DNA of 64,000 nt, from NCBI RefSeq assembly GCF_000801105.2, contig NC_079512.1:40007848-40071847 (forward strand), read 5' to 3'. The notes under the pieces are model-generated. The model saw only the letters and a program-made list of their open reading frames with translations, was not told where the DNA came from and searched no databases. Source of the stretch: Raphanus sativus. Taxonomy: Eukaryota; Streptophyta; Magnoliopsida; Brassicales; Brassicaceae. Positions 22,701 to 34,338 of this stretch are shown here, piece by piece (the stretch's first letter is position 1; the number at the start of each line of letters is the position of its first letter). A program made the position numbers and the translations under genes.

Positions 22701-24379
22701 CCTTGTTTACAGGTCGAGCCAGAGAAGACTTCTTGTCCAGGGTGCCTGGTCACAGGGAGGGACTCTCCGGTAAGAGCAGACTGGTCCACCTTTAAAGGAT
22801 CACCTTCAAGAAGACGACAATCGGCAGGGATGATGTCACCGAGCTTGATGCTGACGATGTCTCCTGGGACAAGAATTGCAGCTTCTTGTTCACTCCATTT
22901 CCCATCCCTAAGAACCTGACAAAACAGAGAAGCATCACAATAACAACATTAGCTTCTAGAAGAAACATTTGATTCACAAAGTGTTTCTCTTATGATGACA
23001 AAAACAAACCTTGGTTTTAGGAGCAAGACCAGCCATGAGAGCAGCAGCGGCGTTACCAGCATTGTTCTCTTCGATGAAACTGATGGTAGAGTTGATGACA
23101 AGAAGACAGATGATACCAACAAAGTCCTGCCAATCCGGAGGCCTACCATCACCGTTAGCCAAAGCAATAGCCATGATCGCAGCAGCTTCCATCACCCATG
23201 AGAGTGGATTCCACATGAACCCCAAGAACTTGAGGATTTTGCTTTCCTGTAAAATTGTTTTCGTTTGACAAAGTCAGTAACCAAAAACAACAACTAAAAA
23301 TGTTATGTCTGAAAAGCAGCAAAGGTTAAACCTTTTTCTCTTCGAGCTTGTTGGGGCCAAAGATCTGAATCCTCTCTTCCCCTTCTTGGGTCGTTAAACC
23401 TTCCTTGGTACATTTCAGCTGCTGGAAAACTTCCTCGATGGGAATCTTCTCCTGTAAAGTCAAAGCAAGTTTCGATCAGAGATGTAAATCAGACAACAAG
23501 ATCAGTCCTAGATCTTCAAGAAAGGAGCAACCTTTTGATCTAATCAGATCATGTAAATCGTTAAAAGAGATCCTATATAGTTTCATATAATCAGAGATTG
23601 ACTAGCTCGTTGTGACAGCGAAAGGTTAAAAGACACAACCTGTGTTGTCCCCAAAAAATAAAAAAAAATTCACAAAGTTACGTCTGCACAAAAGATGCGT
23701 TGTTTTGATTGCTTCAAAGACAGAGAAATTAAAACGTACCACGGAAAAGGTACATAAAAACTTTAAAAAAACAAAACGAATCTCAACTTCTTTGTTTACA
23801 GAAAATTGTAGTCATAAACCTCCTTTTTAAAAAAAAAAATTAATTAATTTATATGATTTCGTTGTCCTAGCCAATTAAAAAAAAGTGATAAGTATTATAC
23901 ACTACTGGTAGAGTTAGAACAAAAAATAAAATAAAAGACAAAAACATGTGCACAAGTAGTAGATTGGACTTTATTGAAACGTAGCCCAGCTCCACCACTA
24001 AAACGAAACTTTATACTCTTATCTTTTTGTATGACCATTCACATGCGTAGATCTACTTTTTTCTCTTATGAACAAACTCTACATGTTAAACAATATGTAA
24101 TCTTTTTGCTTATGGTTTATATAAAAAGGTATTATTAAGTCCTGAATCATCCTAATAATTTCACAGATTTTAATTTAAAGTTGTTTTCCTTGGAAAATCC
24201 GGAAGAAAAACAGAACATGTCAGGAAAAAACATTTAAGCATAGAGAGACAGAACATGTAATCTCCACACAGTTTACAGATCTATAATCTCACTGAAGCAA
24301 AGAAAAAAAAATGGTGAATTAAAATTTAATTTTTTACCAGATCAACAGTCTCGTTCTTGATATCCTCGAGACTCGACAT
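19775..24379 (-). CDS. AHA2: Plasma-membrane H+-ATPase, AHA2-like (left copy)
   Basis: P3A-type ATPase that pumps protons out of the cell and drives transport across the plasma membrane. Twelve exons on the minus strand: 24338-24379, 23332-23451, 23010-23246, 22154-22915, 21839-22066, 21604-21748, 21362-21526, 20920-21273, 20666-20826, 20406-20579, 19958-20322, 19775-19868. They give 948 residues, exactly the AHA2 length. Visible landmarks: TGES, phosphorylated Asp329 in [15 protein letters not shown] in the P-domain, an Asp in the WEFDF membrane segment, a C-terminal autoinhibitory domain, and the HYTV end with penultimate Thr947 that binds 14-3-3 when phosphorylated. The start (MSSLED) and end (IETPGHYTV) are AHA2-like rather than AHA1-like. 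All splice sites are GT-AG. No stops or shifts; apparently encodes the same protein as the right copy. Confidence 0.95.
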
Positions 24380-24640
24380 CTCTCTTCACTGAAAAAAAAG
24401 AACCCTCCAAACGGCGGCGGTGGCGGAGTAGCACTTTAAAACGACAGCTGTATCCGCCGTTTCACTCGATCATATATGGAGGAGAGGAAGGGAGGATTAG
24501 GTGAAGCGAGCTATCTGTTGCAGAGCCCATCCGGAGTCCTCTTTTTATACCACTCAAAACGACGAATTTCTCCACCGTTTGGTTTGTTGTGGGCCCCTCC
24601 CCAACAAGTAGTAGTAATCTCCGTTTGTTACCCCTGAAAA
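24380..24640 (-). promoter_or_regulatory. AHA2 core promoter and 5' UTR (left copy)
   Basis: TATAAAAAG lies at 24541-24549 on the minus strand, and a GTGGGCCC TCP-type motif lies about 40 bp upstream (24589-24596). The leader is about 130 nt and CT/GCCGCC-rich. The right arm has the same arrangement at 56984-57194. Confidence 0.6.
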
Positions 24641-25299
24641 AAATGATTCTGATTTATCTCTCCTCTCTTTAATTTTTTTATTTCTTTTTTCTTGGCTCTT
24701 AACCCTTTGACCGTTGATTATTATTGCCTTTTGGTATCGTTCAAATTCTTCTCATTAACCAAATCAGGGAGTATCATATATATATCTATCTACGTGGGTC
24801 AATTATTCACAAAATTTGTGGAAATAAACTTATTAATTTCGGTGTGATCCCAATTTTCCACCATGGATTATTTTTATCTTTTAGTATTATTATATACATA
24901 AATAGGAGTTGCAAGATTTTCTTTTGATATTTTCTGTTTAATATTTTGATATGAGTTATTCTTGGGTTCACCCCTATGGTGAACCTTTAGGTTCACCAAC
25001 CAATAGAAACTTGTCATTTTAGATTCAGTATCTTTTAATTAAGGAAATAAATAATTTGTCAAATTATATTATTTTTTTCAAAATAAAATTTAAAAATAAA
25101 TAAAAACAGTATATAAAAACGAATTAAAAAAATTGATGTTGTCAACAAAACACTAACCCTAAACTCTAATACTAAACCCTAAACTCTAATCATAAACCAT
25201 AAACCCTTGAAAAAACACTAAACATGTTGTCAACAAAACACTAAACTCTAAACTCTAATCCTAAACCCTAAACCCTTGGGTAAACTCTAAACCTTTGGG

Positions 25300-25515
25300 T
25301 GCATAAAGCATAAGTAAAGAAAGAGAGAGCATGTACTTAGCACAAGTACTCAAGGATCAATGGCGTAGCTGAGCATACCGCGGCGGGTCTAATTGTATCA
25401 ATAAGGAAGGAGATTTTTGGTTTTATTGCTCCCGTTTTCTCACATCTGCGCTCGTCGGCCCAGTTTTTCGTAATGAAGTGCGGGACTTTTCCGCTATAAT
25501 TCAAAGGCGTTCATC
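25300..25515. other. GC-rich block of unknown origin inside the element
   Basis: This stretch (CCGCGGCGGG at 25378, GCTCGTCGGCCC at 25451) is far richer in GC than the surrounding element and has no counterpart in the related element at 33690-34270. It could be captured host DNA or a nested insertion. I do not recognise it. Confidence 0.4.
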
Positions 25516-25713
25516 GAAAACTTTAACCCTTAGAAAAACACTAAACATTTGGATAAATTCTAAACTATAAATCTTAAACACTAAACTCCAAATCTTATAA
25601 ATAAATATTTTTTAAAATAATCTTTATTGAGAACTATTGTTATTTTTATTTATTTAATCTTTTTATTTATTTTAAAAGCATAATATAATTTGGCAAGTTA
25701 TTTTTGTTTCCTT

Positions 25714-25768
25714 AATTAAAAGATACTAGATTTTTTTTTTTTGGTCAAAATTAAAAGATACTAGATTT
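25714..25768 (-). repeat. Tail-only retroposon-like insertion, 20-bp TSD
   Basis: A 20-bp perfect direct repeat (25714-25733 and 25749-25768, containing AAAAGATACTAGATTT) flanks TTGACC plus about 9 A on the minus strand. It sits inside the Mutator-like element, interrupting its right terminal region, so it came later. Confidence 0.7.
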
Positions 25769-25836
25769 AAAATAACAATTTTCTATTGGTTGGTGAACCT
25801 TCTTAAAGGTGAACCCATGAAAAAGTCTTTTGATAT

Positions 25837-28779
25837 TTATAAATCTATGGTATAAGTGTAAAACTTATGAAAATGGATCTTTTTCTGTAAACCTGTTATA
25901 AAAATGGATCCTAAAAGAGTAAGTGGTAGCTTATAAGAGAAAGTTGATTTGCAGAATATCTTTTGATATTTTAAAAGATCCAAAGAGTTATTCCTCCCAG
26001 TGAAATAGTGAATCATTACATTACGTCAGGAAATAAATAATTAGACAGAAGGCAAAATACGTCTTGGTGCTTAATGTATACTCTTATTAATTATTTTTCT
26101 CCTGCCACCTATTTGGTTCTATGTATATTATTCTATCTATTTTTTCTGAAACTTTCAACTAGAAATATATATATTTTAAAAAATGGTTGAGGTCCGTATG
26201 TCTAGTTCTAAAGAAATTTGGATTACTTCGACTTTGCTTTTCTTTTTATTTCTCAACCATACGACGACTAAATTATGGGCCATATTTCTCACATAATTTC
26301 TGCAAGTTTTGACAGAAGTTTCTGTTAGTTTATTCAGGGAGAAACTAGTTATATTTTATACTAATATTTTACAATTCTTATGTTTTTGCTTTTTATTATG
26401 CATATATTATACTTAATATTTTTTACCAAAATAATAATAATAATATCTTACAATTGTTAATTTTAGACGTTTCTTCCAACCTATAGTTAATTAACAGTTA
26501 AAATTTGCATGTGATCTTTTATATATCAATGTTATTTTAAAAAATTGATGTGAAATTCTAACATGTTTGCTGATATATACTGATTGTTTTATCGCCTGTG
26601 TTGAACGAAATTCTACCTTTTGAATTTTTTTTTGAACTAGTACTTTTCGAAATTGGTAATAAATATTTTTAGGATTACTCTAACCAAGTCAACGAATGAA
26701 ACCATGATACTATATTAAATTTGTGATTATCATGATATTAAATTTGTGAATATCATGATATTCCCGATCAAACATAAATGGTAGTACATGAATTTGCATA
26801 AATCCCTTATATTAGTACTAATCTTTTAAGTTTTCAATTAGTAATTCTAATTGTGGATGGTGATTAAGTAGCGGGTCTAAGTATACCACGGTAAAACATG
26901 TTACTCAATATGTCGGATTCTGCGTTGACTAGGAATCAACTTGGATGGGTTTCAGAAATTAAATTATTGAGTATGTGGAATACTTCAATTTTCTATAGAG
27001 AAAATATATGCATTTATTAATAGTCGTGATTGTGGCCCAAACGGACGGTAATGAAAAAAATGGACCTTCCAAGGTGCATCATGGCAAGGTCAGCAACGGG
27101 AAGGATGCACATGTTGTTGATAGCATTTTATTTATAATTTCGGAAAATTAATTGAATAAATAATTTATAGTGTTAATTAAATTTGTTCCCTGTGAAAATT
27201 GACTTTTGATTGTTATGGGTCCCACAATAATAGAAGTTCGTCATTTATTCCTTACGTTTTTTAAGTTTTGAATAGGAGCAGCGGTGCAATTTCTAATAAT
27301 ACTTGAGATACTTACGAATAGCCAGACATAATCACTAGGCCAGTCCTAAACAATCACGGAGTTTACGGTCGCCCCAGTACATGATCGAAAACTCATTGTT
27401 GACCTTTTAAACACACATCTGCAAGACTGCAACCATTCATTTTTTTCAAAAACTGCCCTTTCATTTAAGTTAAAAGTCTTCATTTTGACTTGTTATTTTC
27501 CTCTCTTTGATTTGTCTCGGTTGTTTACAACCTGCACTGAAAAAAAAATCAGTTATTTTTTGCATATACTAGAGATTGACTTCATGATATATTAGATATA
27601 TCGAAAATGTACAAAATACTTTTAAATATGGATCTCTATTATATGTAACAACGTGCCTAGCCGATTATTTGTCTAGCTCGAGTACTTCGTGAGATAATCT
27701 TTAAATCTTGATTAACTGACAATAATCATGGAACGCAGTTTATATAGCGGTGATCATTCCAAAAACCTAATAATTACTGTGAACATTATAGCTGATTGAA
27801 ACAATGATAGAACGGACTATGAGCTTGCAATCACGTTTGTTAACAGATATTTGGTCTAAGAATATTTTACAAAATTAACATAAAACTTAGTATTTTGATA
27901 GTATTTTAGACTTATATCACTGTAGTAGTTAAAATTAAGATTTCACCAAATCGACAATATGTCCGATCATGGTTTACTTTACTTAGCTATTCGTGTTTTT
28001 AAAAACTAATTGATTAACATAAAGTACAGATTGGTAAATTAAATTATTATTATTAATTGAATGATTCTGTTTATTTTTGTTATTGGCCAGGGCTACAAAC
28101 CTTTTCCAAAATGGTTTCAGTGAGGAAAACCTCATAACTTGTGATTCTTAATTTTCAATTTGGATTTTCTTTTTTCTAAATTCTTCATCTATAAATAACT
28201 CTTTCTTCAATGCAAACGTATTCTATACACTATTACAAACTAGTATTAAATTACATATCTTTGTCACTTTCTACAGTACGAATTTTTCCATGATTACTAG
28301 AGTACAGCTTACAGAACATTTTTCGTACGATGTGAAGACCCTTACAGAACTTTAGAAAAGGTACCTCTTTCATGGCTTTGACATTTCTCATTAGTTAATA
28401 CAATTCGTGAATTTCTGCAAATATCACTATGATGAAAGTGATGTTAAAGCTGTTCTAAATCATTATGTATACTATATGCGCCACGATTCGTATTAATAGT
28501 CTTCTCTTCTCTATAAAAAGGAAATTTATATATAGCACACAAATGTTGACGTATTTATTCGAGGGGCAATGATCTAATTGGTGCGTATGGTCACAACGAA
28601 AAGCGAAATATAATAAAAACTATAAATTAGTAAAATTAAAATTATGATATTTTAATAATTTATATAGTTATTAATCTACAAAAAGTTTTTTCAGAATTTT
28701 TATATTTTAAATATGTATTTTGAATTAATATGATAAACATCGAAGATATATGTAAGTTATTAATCAACCACGAGATAAT
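25837..28779. other. Intergenic DNA shared by both arms, no gene seen
   Basis: AT-rich, alignable with 53693-56630 of the right arm. Contains a tandem pair of a 22-bp AAATTTGTGA-type unit near 26715-26762. A TCTATAAATAAC at 28188-28199 looks like a TATA box, but no plausible coding sequence follows. Confidence 0.55.
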
Positions 28780-29584
28780 GGCTCCGATTGGTGATATGTT
28801 GAAGTAGAATTGAGTTACAATAAAAGTTACGATCTGATGTAATTCGCAGTAAAAATTATGTGGTATAAATGGTAGATTTATGTAGTGAGTTCGCAGTAAA
28901 AATATGAGTTATTATAATTTTAAAAATTTTGATTGGTAACATTTTTGATGTATAAATTGTAGTATGTATAATTTTAAAAATAATGAATACAATAATAATA
29001 ACGTTTTTTATAAATTTGATAAACTAATTTACAAAAACAAAATATATTATATTAAAAATGAAGGAAATATACTTTTTGTATATTCTAAAAATACCTATAT
29101 ATTTATATATAAATTTTTATGTTTGTAAAATTTTAGCCATTAAACAGAATTAGCAACTAAAATAATATGAACATTTTTGTTTTACTAATTCAAATAGAAA
29201 TAATTGTTTATAAACATCTTTTGACTAGTGAGTAAATAAGTATTTAGGTTTTTTGAAAACATTTTATGAATTCCAACACCTTAACGTGAGATAGTGGGTG
29301 CATTAAAAAAATTTAAATTGTTAAAAACTAAAATAAACGTAGGATAACTAACATAACACAGAAAATTTCTTAACTCAACTTCTAATACATTGAATTTTGT
29401 TTGATGTTAAATTAAGAGTTGAATTATCATCTTTTTCAAAGGGGTAAGTCAAAATTGTAACTCAATAATAACACATTCTAACTCAAGCATTAACTCAGAA
29501 AATTAAAACTAACTCATGATTGGTAACATTTTTGAGTTACACTCCTAAATCAAACTTAATCAACTCTAACTCATGTCACCCAAA
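28780..29584. mobile_element. Unclassified insertion, left arm only
   Basis: 805 bp absent from the right arm, where CGAGATAAT joins ATCTTGG directly (around 53692). GATTGGTAACATTTTTGA-like motifs occur near both ends (28930 and 29518). The terminal repeats and target duplication are unclear, so the superfamily is undecided. Confidence 0.5.
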
Positions 29585-29835
29585 ATCTTGGATACATGCA
29601 CTTTGTATGTTTGTAGCGATAATGATGTTATTAAGAATTTAATAGTAATTTTCCAAAAGATTATTTCGAATATATGTATACAGTCTAACAAAATAAAATA
29701 TCTCTGTTTACTTTTTTTTCTGTGAAAGTAAGCATATATATATAGGAACCCAGATAATCTTGCACCATGTACGGCCTCACATGCCGTCCTACGACTCGAG
29801 ATAATCAAAAAGTTACTTGTTCCCTCTTTTTTATT

Positions 29836-31580
29836 GGGAAAATTGCCAATAGAGAACAAAAAAATAAGGGTGTTGTCCCTTTGGTATAAATCTTTTTGTC
29901 CAATTTTTCTCCTTTTTATCCTTTGTATTTCTGAAAACTAATGAAATAAATAGTTTTGTGAATCAAAAAAATATTAAAAATACAAACAATTAATAAAACA
30001 CATATATACACAAGCTGGTATTTTTTTCTTCTTCAAAAAGTTTATAAATAAAAATTTGAAAATACGTTCTACTAAAGGTAGAATGTGCCTTCTACGGAAA
30101 ATGATATAGTAGAAAACGATTTCTAAAATAAACACGTTCATCTACTATTTTTAGAACGTACATTCTACTATTTACTAAATTTCTAAATAAGTGGAATGCA
30201 CATTCTACTAATCCTAAAGCTATCTACTTTTCGTCCGGATGCATCTTCTACTTTTATTAAGTATTCTAAATTTTGCGGAATGTGTTTTCTAAAATGTACT
30301 CTTACGTCTACTAAAAGTAGAAAGCGTGTTCTGGATTTTTGTCAATCTTCTAAACTTTTAGAAGGCGCCTTCTACGGACAAGATTACCTGATTTTTGCGA
30401 AAATTAATGAAAGTTTCAGTTAAGGAAATATTCTAAAAATCTCCTAAAAATATTCTAACTTCCTAAAACATATTATTTTCGATTTTACTTGTCAAATATT
30501 TTTTAAAAAATGATTTTCCCTTGTCTTCTTCATTAATCTATGGTTTTCCATAGTTTTTCTTTTGATTTTTTCATAAACTCTTGTTCTATATGATACATAT
30601 CTATACAACATGTGGTGTTTTGAAATTAGGTGCAATTTTTTTTGTAAAGTTTTATTTTTATTTTATTAAAGTTTACAAATTTATTTTTATTAAAAACATT
30701 TTTAAAAGTTTTATTTTTATTAAAAAGTTTGATAAAATTAAAAAGGTTACAAACATTTTAAACTTTTTATAAAAATAAAACTTTGTAAATTTTTTTAATA
30801 AAGTTAGTATAAAGTTTTTACTAAATTTTTTATAAAAATTTATTTTTATTTTTATAAAGTTTAAATTTTTTATTTAATTAAAGTTTTATTAAAATGTTTT
30901 AAACTTTTTATAAAAATAAAACTTTGTAAAATGTTTTTAATAAGTTTATTTAACGTTTTTATTAAAAAAATTGTAAATTATTTTTATTTTTACAAATTTT
31001 ATTTTTATTAAAAAAATTAAAAGTTTTATTTTATTTTCCCTTTTTAAAAACTTTTCAGTTATTTTTTTTTAAATTCTTTTAGTTTAATGTGTTTAATAAA
31101 AACTTTAGACAAACTTTATAAAATTTGTAAACTTTATAAAAATAAAAATAAAACTTTACAAAAAGTTTTTAATAAAAAGTTCAAACAAACTTTATAGAAA
31201 TACATTTTAAATCTTTTTATATTTATTAAAATTTTTGATAAAATTAAAAAGTTTACATACATTTTAAACTCTTTGTAAACTGTTTTTTATTAGGTTGATT
31301 TAACGTTTTTTATTAAAAAAATGTAAATTATTTTTATTTTTATTAAGTTTTACAAAGTTTATTTTTATTAAAAAATTAAAAGTTTTATTTTTATTTTCCA
31401 TTTTTAAACGTTTTTAATTATTATTATTTTAAATTATATTAGTTTAATGTGTTTAATTAGATTAATCAAAGGTTAGTTTTGGGATTATAAAAGAAATTAT
31501 ACTAAAGGGACAATTAAATGATGGTTTTATACTATAGGGACAACAATGCTGAATTTTTGTTCCGTTTTGGTAATTTTCCC
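29836..31580. mobile_element. Mutator-like non-autonomous element, 9-bp TSD
   Basis: 1745 bp with ends GGGAAAATTGCCAA and TTGGTAATTTTCCC, flanked by TTTTTTATT on both sides (29827-29835, 31581-31589). The right arm lacks it. The left third has repeated TTCTAC(T/G)-type units (30060-30400), and the remainder is a very AT-rich array of AAACTTTTTATAAAAATAAA-like words in both orientations. No transposase frame. Confidence 0.75.
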
Positions 31581-31589
31581 TTTTTTATT

Positions 31590-32325
31590 TAGATAAGAGT
31601 ATCTCAAAAAAAAAAATTCTATTTTAAAACTTACAAAACTCTAAATTTGAAGCTTTAATGTGTTTTTTTCCAAAAAAAAATTTAAAACTTAACTTCAAAA
31701 TTACTTTTATTTTGCATTATACTCTTTATATTCGTTATAATTAATATAAATCCATAAAACTTATAAATAACTAGCACATAAATAAAAATATCACATTAAT
31801 ATTAATTAATAAAATCTTACAGTAAATATATAAATAATAAATATAAAATACATAACTAAATATTAAACTACAAGAAAAAGACACTATATTTTGAAGCTTA
31901 CAAAATTTCATATTTGAAGTTTACAAATATTTTTAAATTTTATATTTGAAGTCTAAAGATGTTTTTAAACTTTAAAACTTCTTATTTTGAGGTTTATATT
32001 TAGTTTTATGTGTAAAACTAAAATTTATGAAAACAAATTTGAAATATTATAAGATATGATATTTTTAAAGATTAAAATGATAAATATCAAAATATCTAAG
32101 AATCATAAAATGTAATATGTAATTGTAATGACCAAAATGCAAATAAAAATGTGAAACTTCAAATATGAAGTTTTGATTAGTGACACTTTATATTTGAAAT
32201 TTCACTAATAAAAATTTCAAATTTGAAGTTTTGAAGTTTTGAAGTTTTGATGTTGAAGTTTTGAAAATTTTTTTTGGAAAACAAAAAAATTCAAATATGA
32301 AATTATAGAGTATCTTTTGGAGATG
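31590..32325. mobile_element. Possible AT-rich MITE next to the Mutator-like element
   Basis: The segment is left-arm specific, begins near TAGATAAGAGTATCTC and ends near TTTGGAGATGATCTA. It contains many ATTTGAAGTTT words including a tandem TTTTGAAG run at 32220-32270. Ends are partly inverted. The exact boundary and TSD are uncertain. Confidence 0.4.
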
Positions 32326-33465
32326 ATCTAATATTTTTAGAAGATTGAGTTGTTTCAAAATATAAAAAAAAAATTTAATTTTATTAAAAATTATTTAACC
32401 AATTAGATTTTACATTATCTTTATAATTGGTTAAATAATTTTAAAATTACATCTATAAAAGAAATATTAAAGAAAAATAAGTTTTTTAATCTTAGTGCAA
32501 TAAAACAAAATATCAAATATTATGAAACAGAAATAGTATATTCAGTTGTTAAAAAAAATTCTCTTCTTACGTACTTATAATATATATGCTCAGACAAAAA
32601 AAAAGAACGTTAGTTTTTTGTAAAGTCAGTCTCTCCAATCAAGAAACCCCACTAAGAATTAATTTATTTCAAATTTATTTTCTAAAAACGCATTGGGCAA
32701 GTGACATGACCATTTACTCAACAAGACATTCCTTACATTGAAAGTCACTGAATTATATTTCTTCTCTATAGTTTTAGTATTAAAATGTAAAACAGTTTTC
32801 ATATGAAATCAGTAACAAACTATAATTCTTTTGATTAACTTATGGCAAAAAAAAACTTACCAAATAAACTGTCGTAGTTAGTAGTGATATTTTTTAAAAA
32901 AATTATCAAACCTGTAGCAATATAAAAGGATTTTGTTTTTGGACAGACCTTTTTAGCATGGATAGTTTCATTTAAATCTGAAACATCTAAAAGTTAATTT
33001 TGATACTGGAGGAGATTATTGATCAAAAGTCGTTTAGGCATCTAATTGTAAAAATGTTTCAGTAGTACTTTATTTTCTATAATAATATAATGAAAAACAT
33101 GTTTACTCTATATAGAAAGTAACTTGTTTTTTTATCGTCATTCTATTTTTTAGTCTAAAGTTGAGTATTATTGGACTAATAACCAATTCTATTAAGTATT
33201 ATCCTACTTTAGAAAAAAAATTTAGAACAAATTATTGAATATGACTTTATAGAAACATGTTACATGGTAAGCTTGAGCTCAACGTTTTTAGCCGTTACAT
33301 GCAACGAAGTTAATATTATATGTTTTGGGGTCAGTGGAAACAAGTTGCTCTGAAACCTTGTCGAGGGGAAAATAGGTTTATTTTGATTATCTAATATGAG
33401 CTCATGCATACTATATAAAAGCAATGTGACAATTGAAGAGTACACTCGTATGTTTTCAATAGTGT
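32326..33465. other. Intergenic DNA, no gene seen
   Basis: The part before about 33000 aligns with 52806-53440 of the right arm. The part after it is missing from the right arm as assembled. Confidence 0.5.
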
Positions 33466-33502
33466 ATCTATTTGCTCAGTGACAAAAAAAAATCTATTTG
33501 CT
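33466..33502 (+). repeat. Tail-only retroposon-like insertion
   Basis: ATCTATTTGCT at 33466-33476 and 33492-33502 flanks CAGTGAC plus 8 A. Confidence 0.6.
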
Positions 33503-33555
33503 AATTACAACTGACATATTAAGTTACAAAAAAAAAAAATTACAACTGACATATT
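33503..33555 (+). repeat. Tail-only retroposon-like insertion, 18-bp TSD
   Basis: AATTACAACTGACATATT (33503-33520) recurs at 33538-33555 after AAGTTAC plus about 11 A. It starts next to the preceding micro-insertion, so two events sit within 90 bp. Confidence 0.65.
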
Positions 33556-33689
33556 TCAGTTATTTAATATGACTATTATATCTTACACGATAAATTTCAA
33601 TTTTATATCTGTATGATTACTGAAATTAGGTTTCTACGGATAAAATGGAACACTTATAATTCTATTTCTCACTGAACAAGATTTGGATT

Positions 33690-34270
33690 TATTCCTTGTG
33701 ATGAACTCTAAAATTCACCTCAAATGTTAGTACCAATCAAAATATCATTATTATTAGTAGAAAAAAATAAATAAAACTGAAAAGAAAAAAGGAAAAGAGG
33801 TGAAAAGATGTTTACTATATTTTTTAACGTCATCTATAATTTCTTCATCACTCACACATAATGTTAAAAGCTTTTTCATCATTACACAGAATATTGAAAG
33901 TTTATTTGTCAAATTGGTGTCTACAATTATTTACTCTTATACCCTAAATCTAAACAATAAACCATAAACCTTGTGGAAATCCTAAACCCTTGGATAAAGA
34001 AATATTTCAGAGGTTTAAAGTTTACCTAAAGGTTTATGATTTACACGAAGTTTTAGAGTTTATTGTTTAGAGTCTATTCAAGGATTTAGATTTAGTGTTT
34101 TGCATTTAGTGTTTAGAATCTAAAAAATTAGTCGACGTCTTTTTCATCTCTTTGGCTTTTTTTTTTTTAAATTTTGTTTCTATTTTTACTAATTCTACAC
34201 TGTACTTTGATTGGTTCTAAGACTTGAGGTAAATTTAAAAATTCACCACATGGGGTGAACCCAAGTTTTG
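33690..34270. mobile_element. Element related to 24953-25827, telomere-like interior
   Basis: The right end carries CACATGGGGTGAACCCAAG and the left end AATTCACCTCAAATG, with CTAAATCTAAAC/CCTAAACCC words in the middle (33945-34110), the same organisation as the element at 24953. Exact ends and TSD were not resolved. Confidence 0.45.
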
Positions 34271-34338
34271 TTCTTTCTCGCTAAACTTTCGAACCAGTGA
34301 GATAGCGTTTCGTGTACCGTATTAAAGTTGGAATATTA

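Larger units (their letters stand above)
24953..25827. mobile_element. Mutator-like non-autonomous element with telomere-like interior
   Basis: 875 bp flanked by TTTTGATAT on both sides (24944-24952, 25828-25836), a 9-bp Mutator-type duplication. The right arm has the single empty site at about 56630-56638. Terminal repeats GAGTTATTCTTGGGTTCACC and the inverse of its end GGTGAACCCATGAAAAAGTC match at 16 of 20. The interior holds CTAAACCCTAAAC-type degenerate telomere-like repeats (25145-25290, 25520-25600) and a GC-richer block (about 25300-25515) of unknown origin. No transposase. Confidence 0.8.

Noticed and set aside
22394..22795. 133-codon open frame opposite the large AHA2 exon, also in the right copy
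   Set aside because: It lies antisense to a conserved ATPase exon; its length follows from codon bias of the real gene. No domain seen.
25145..25600. Interstitial telomere
   Set aside because: The CTAAACCC words are degenerate, interrupted, and lie inside a Mutator-like element with its own TSD.
28188..28380. Small gene or lncRNA after a TATA-like TCTATAAATAAC
   Set aside because: Only a 20-codon frame follows and nothing supports transcription.
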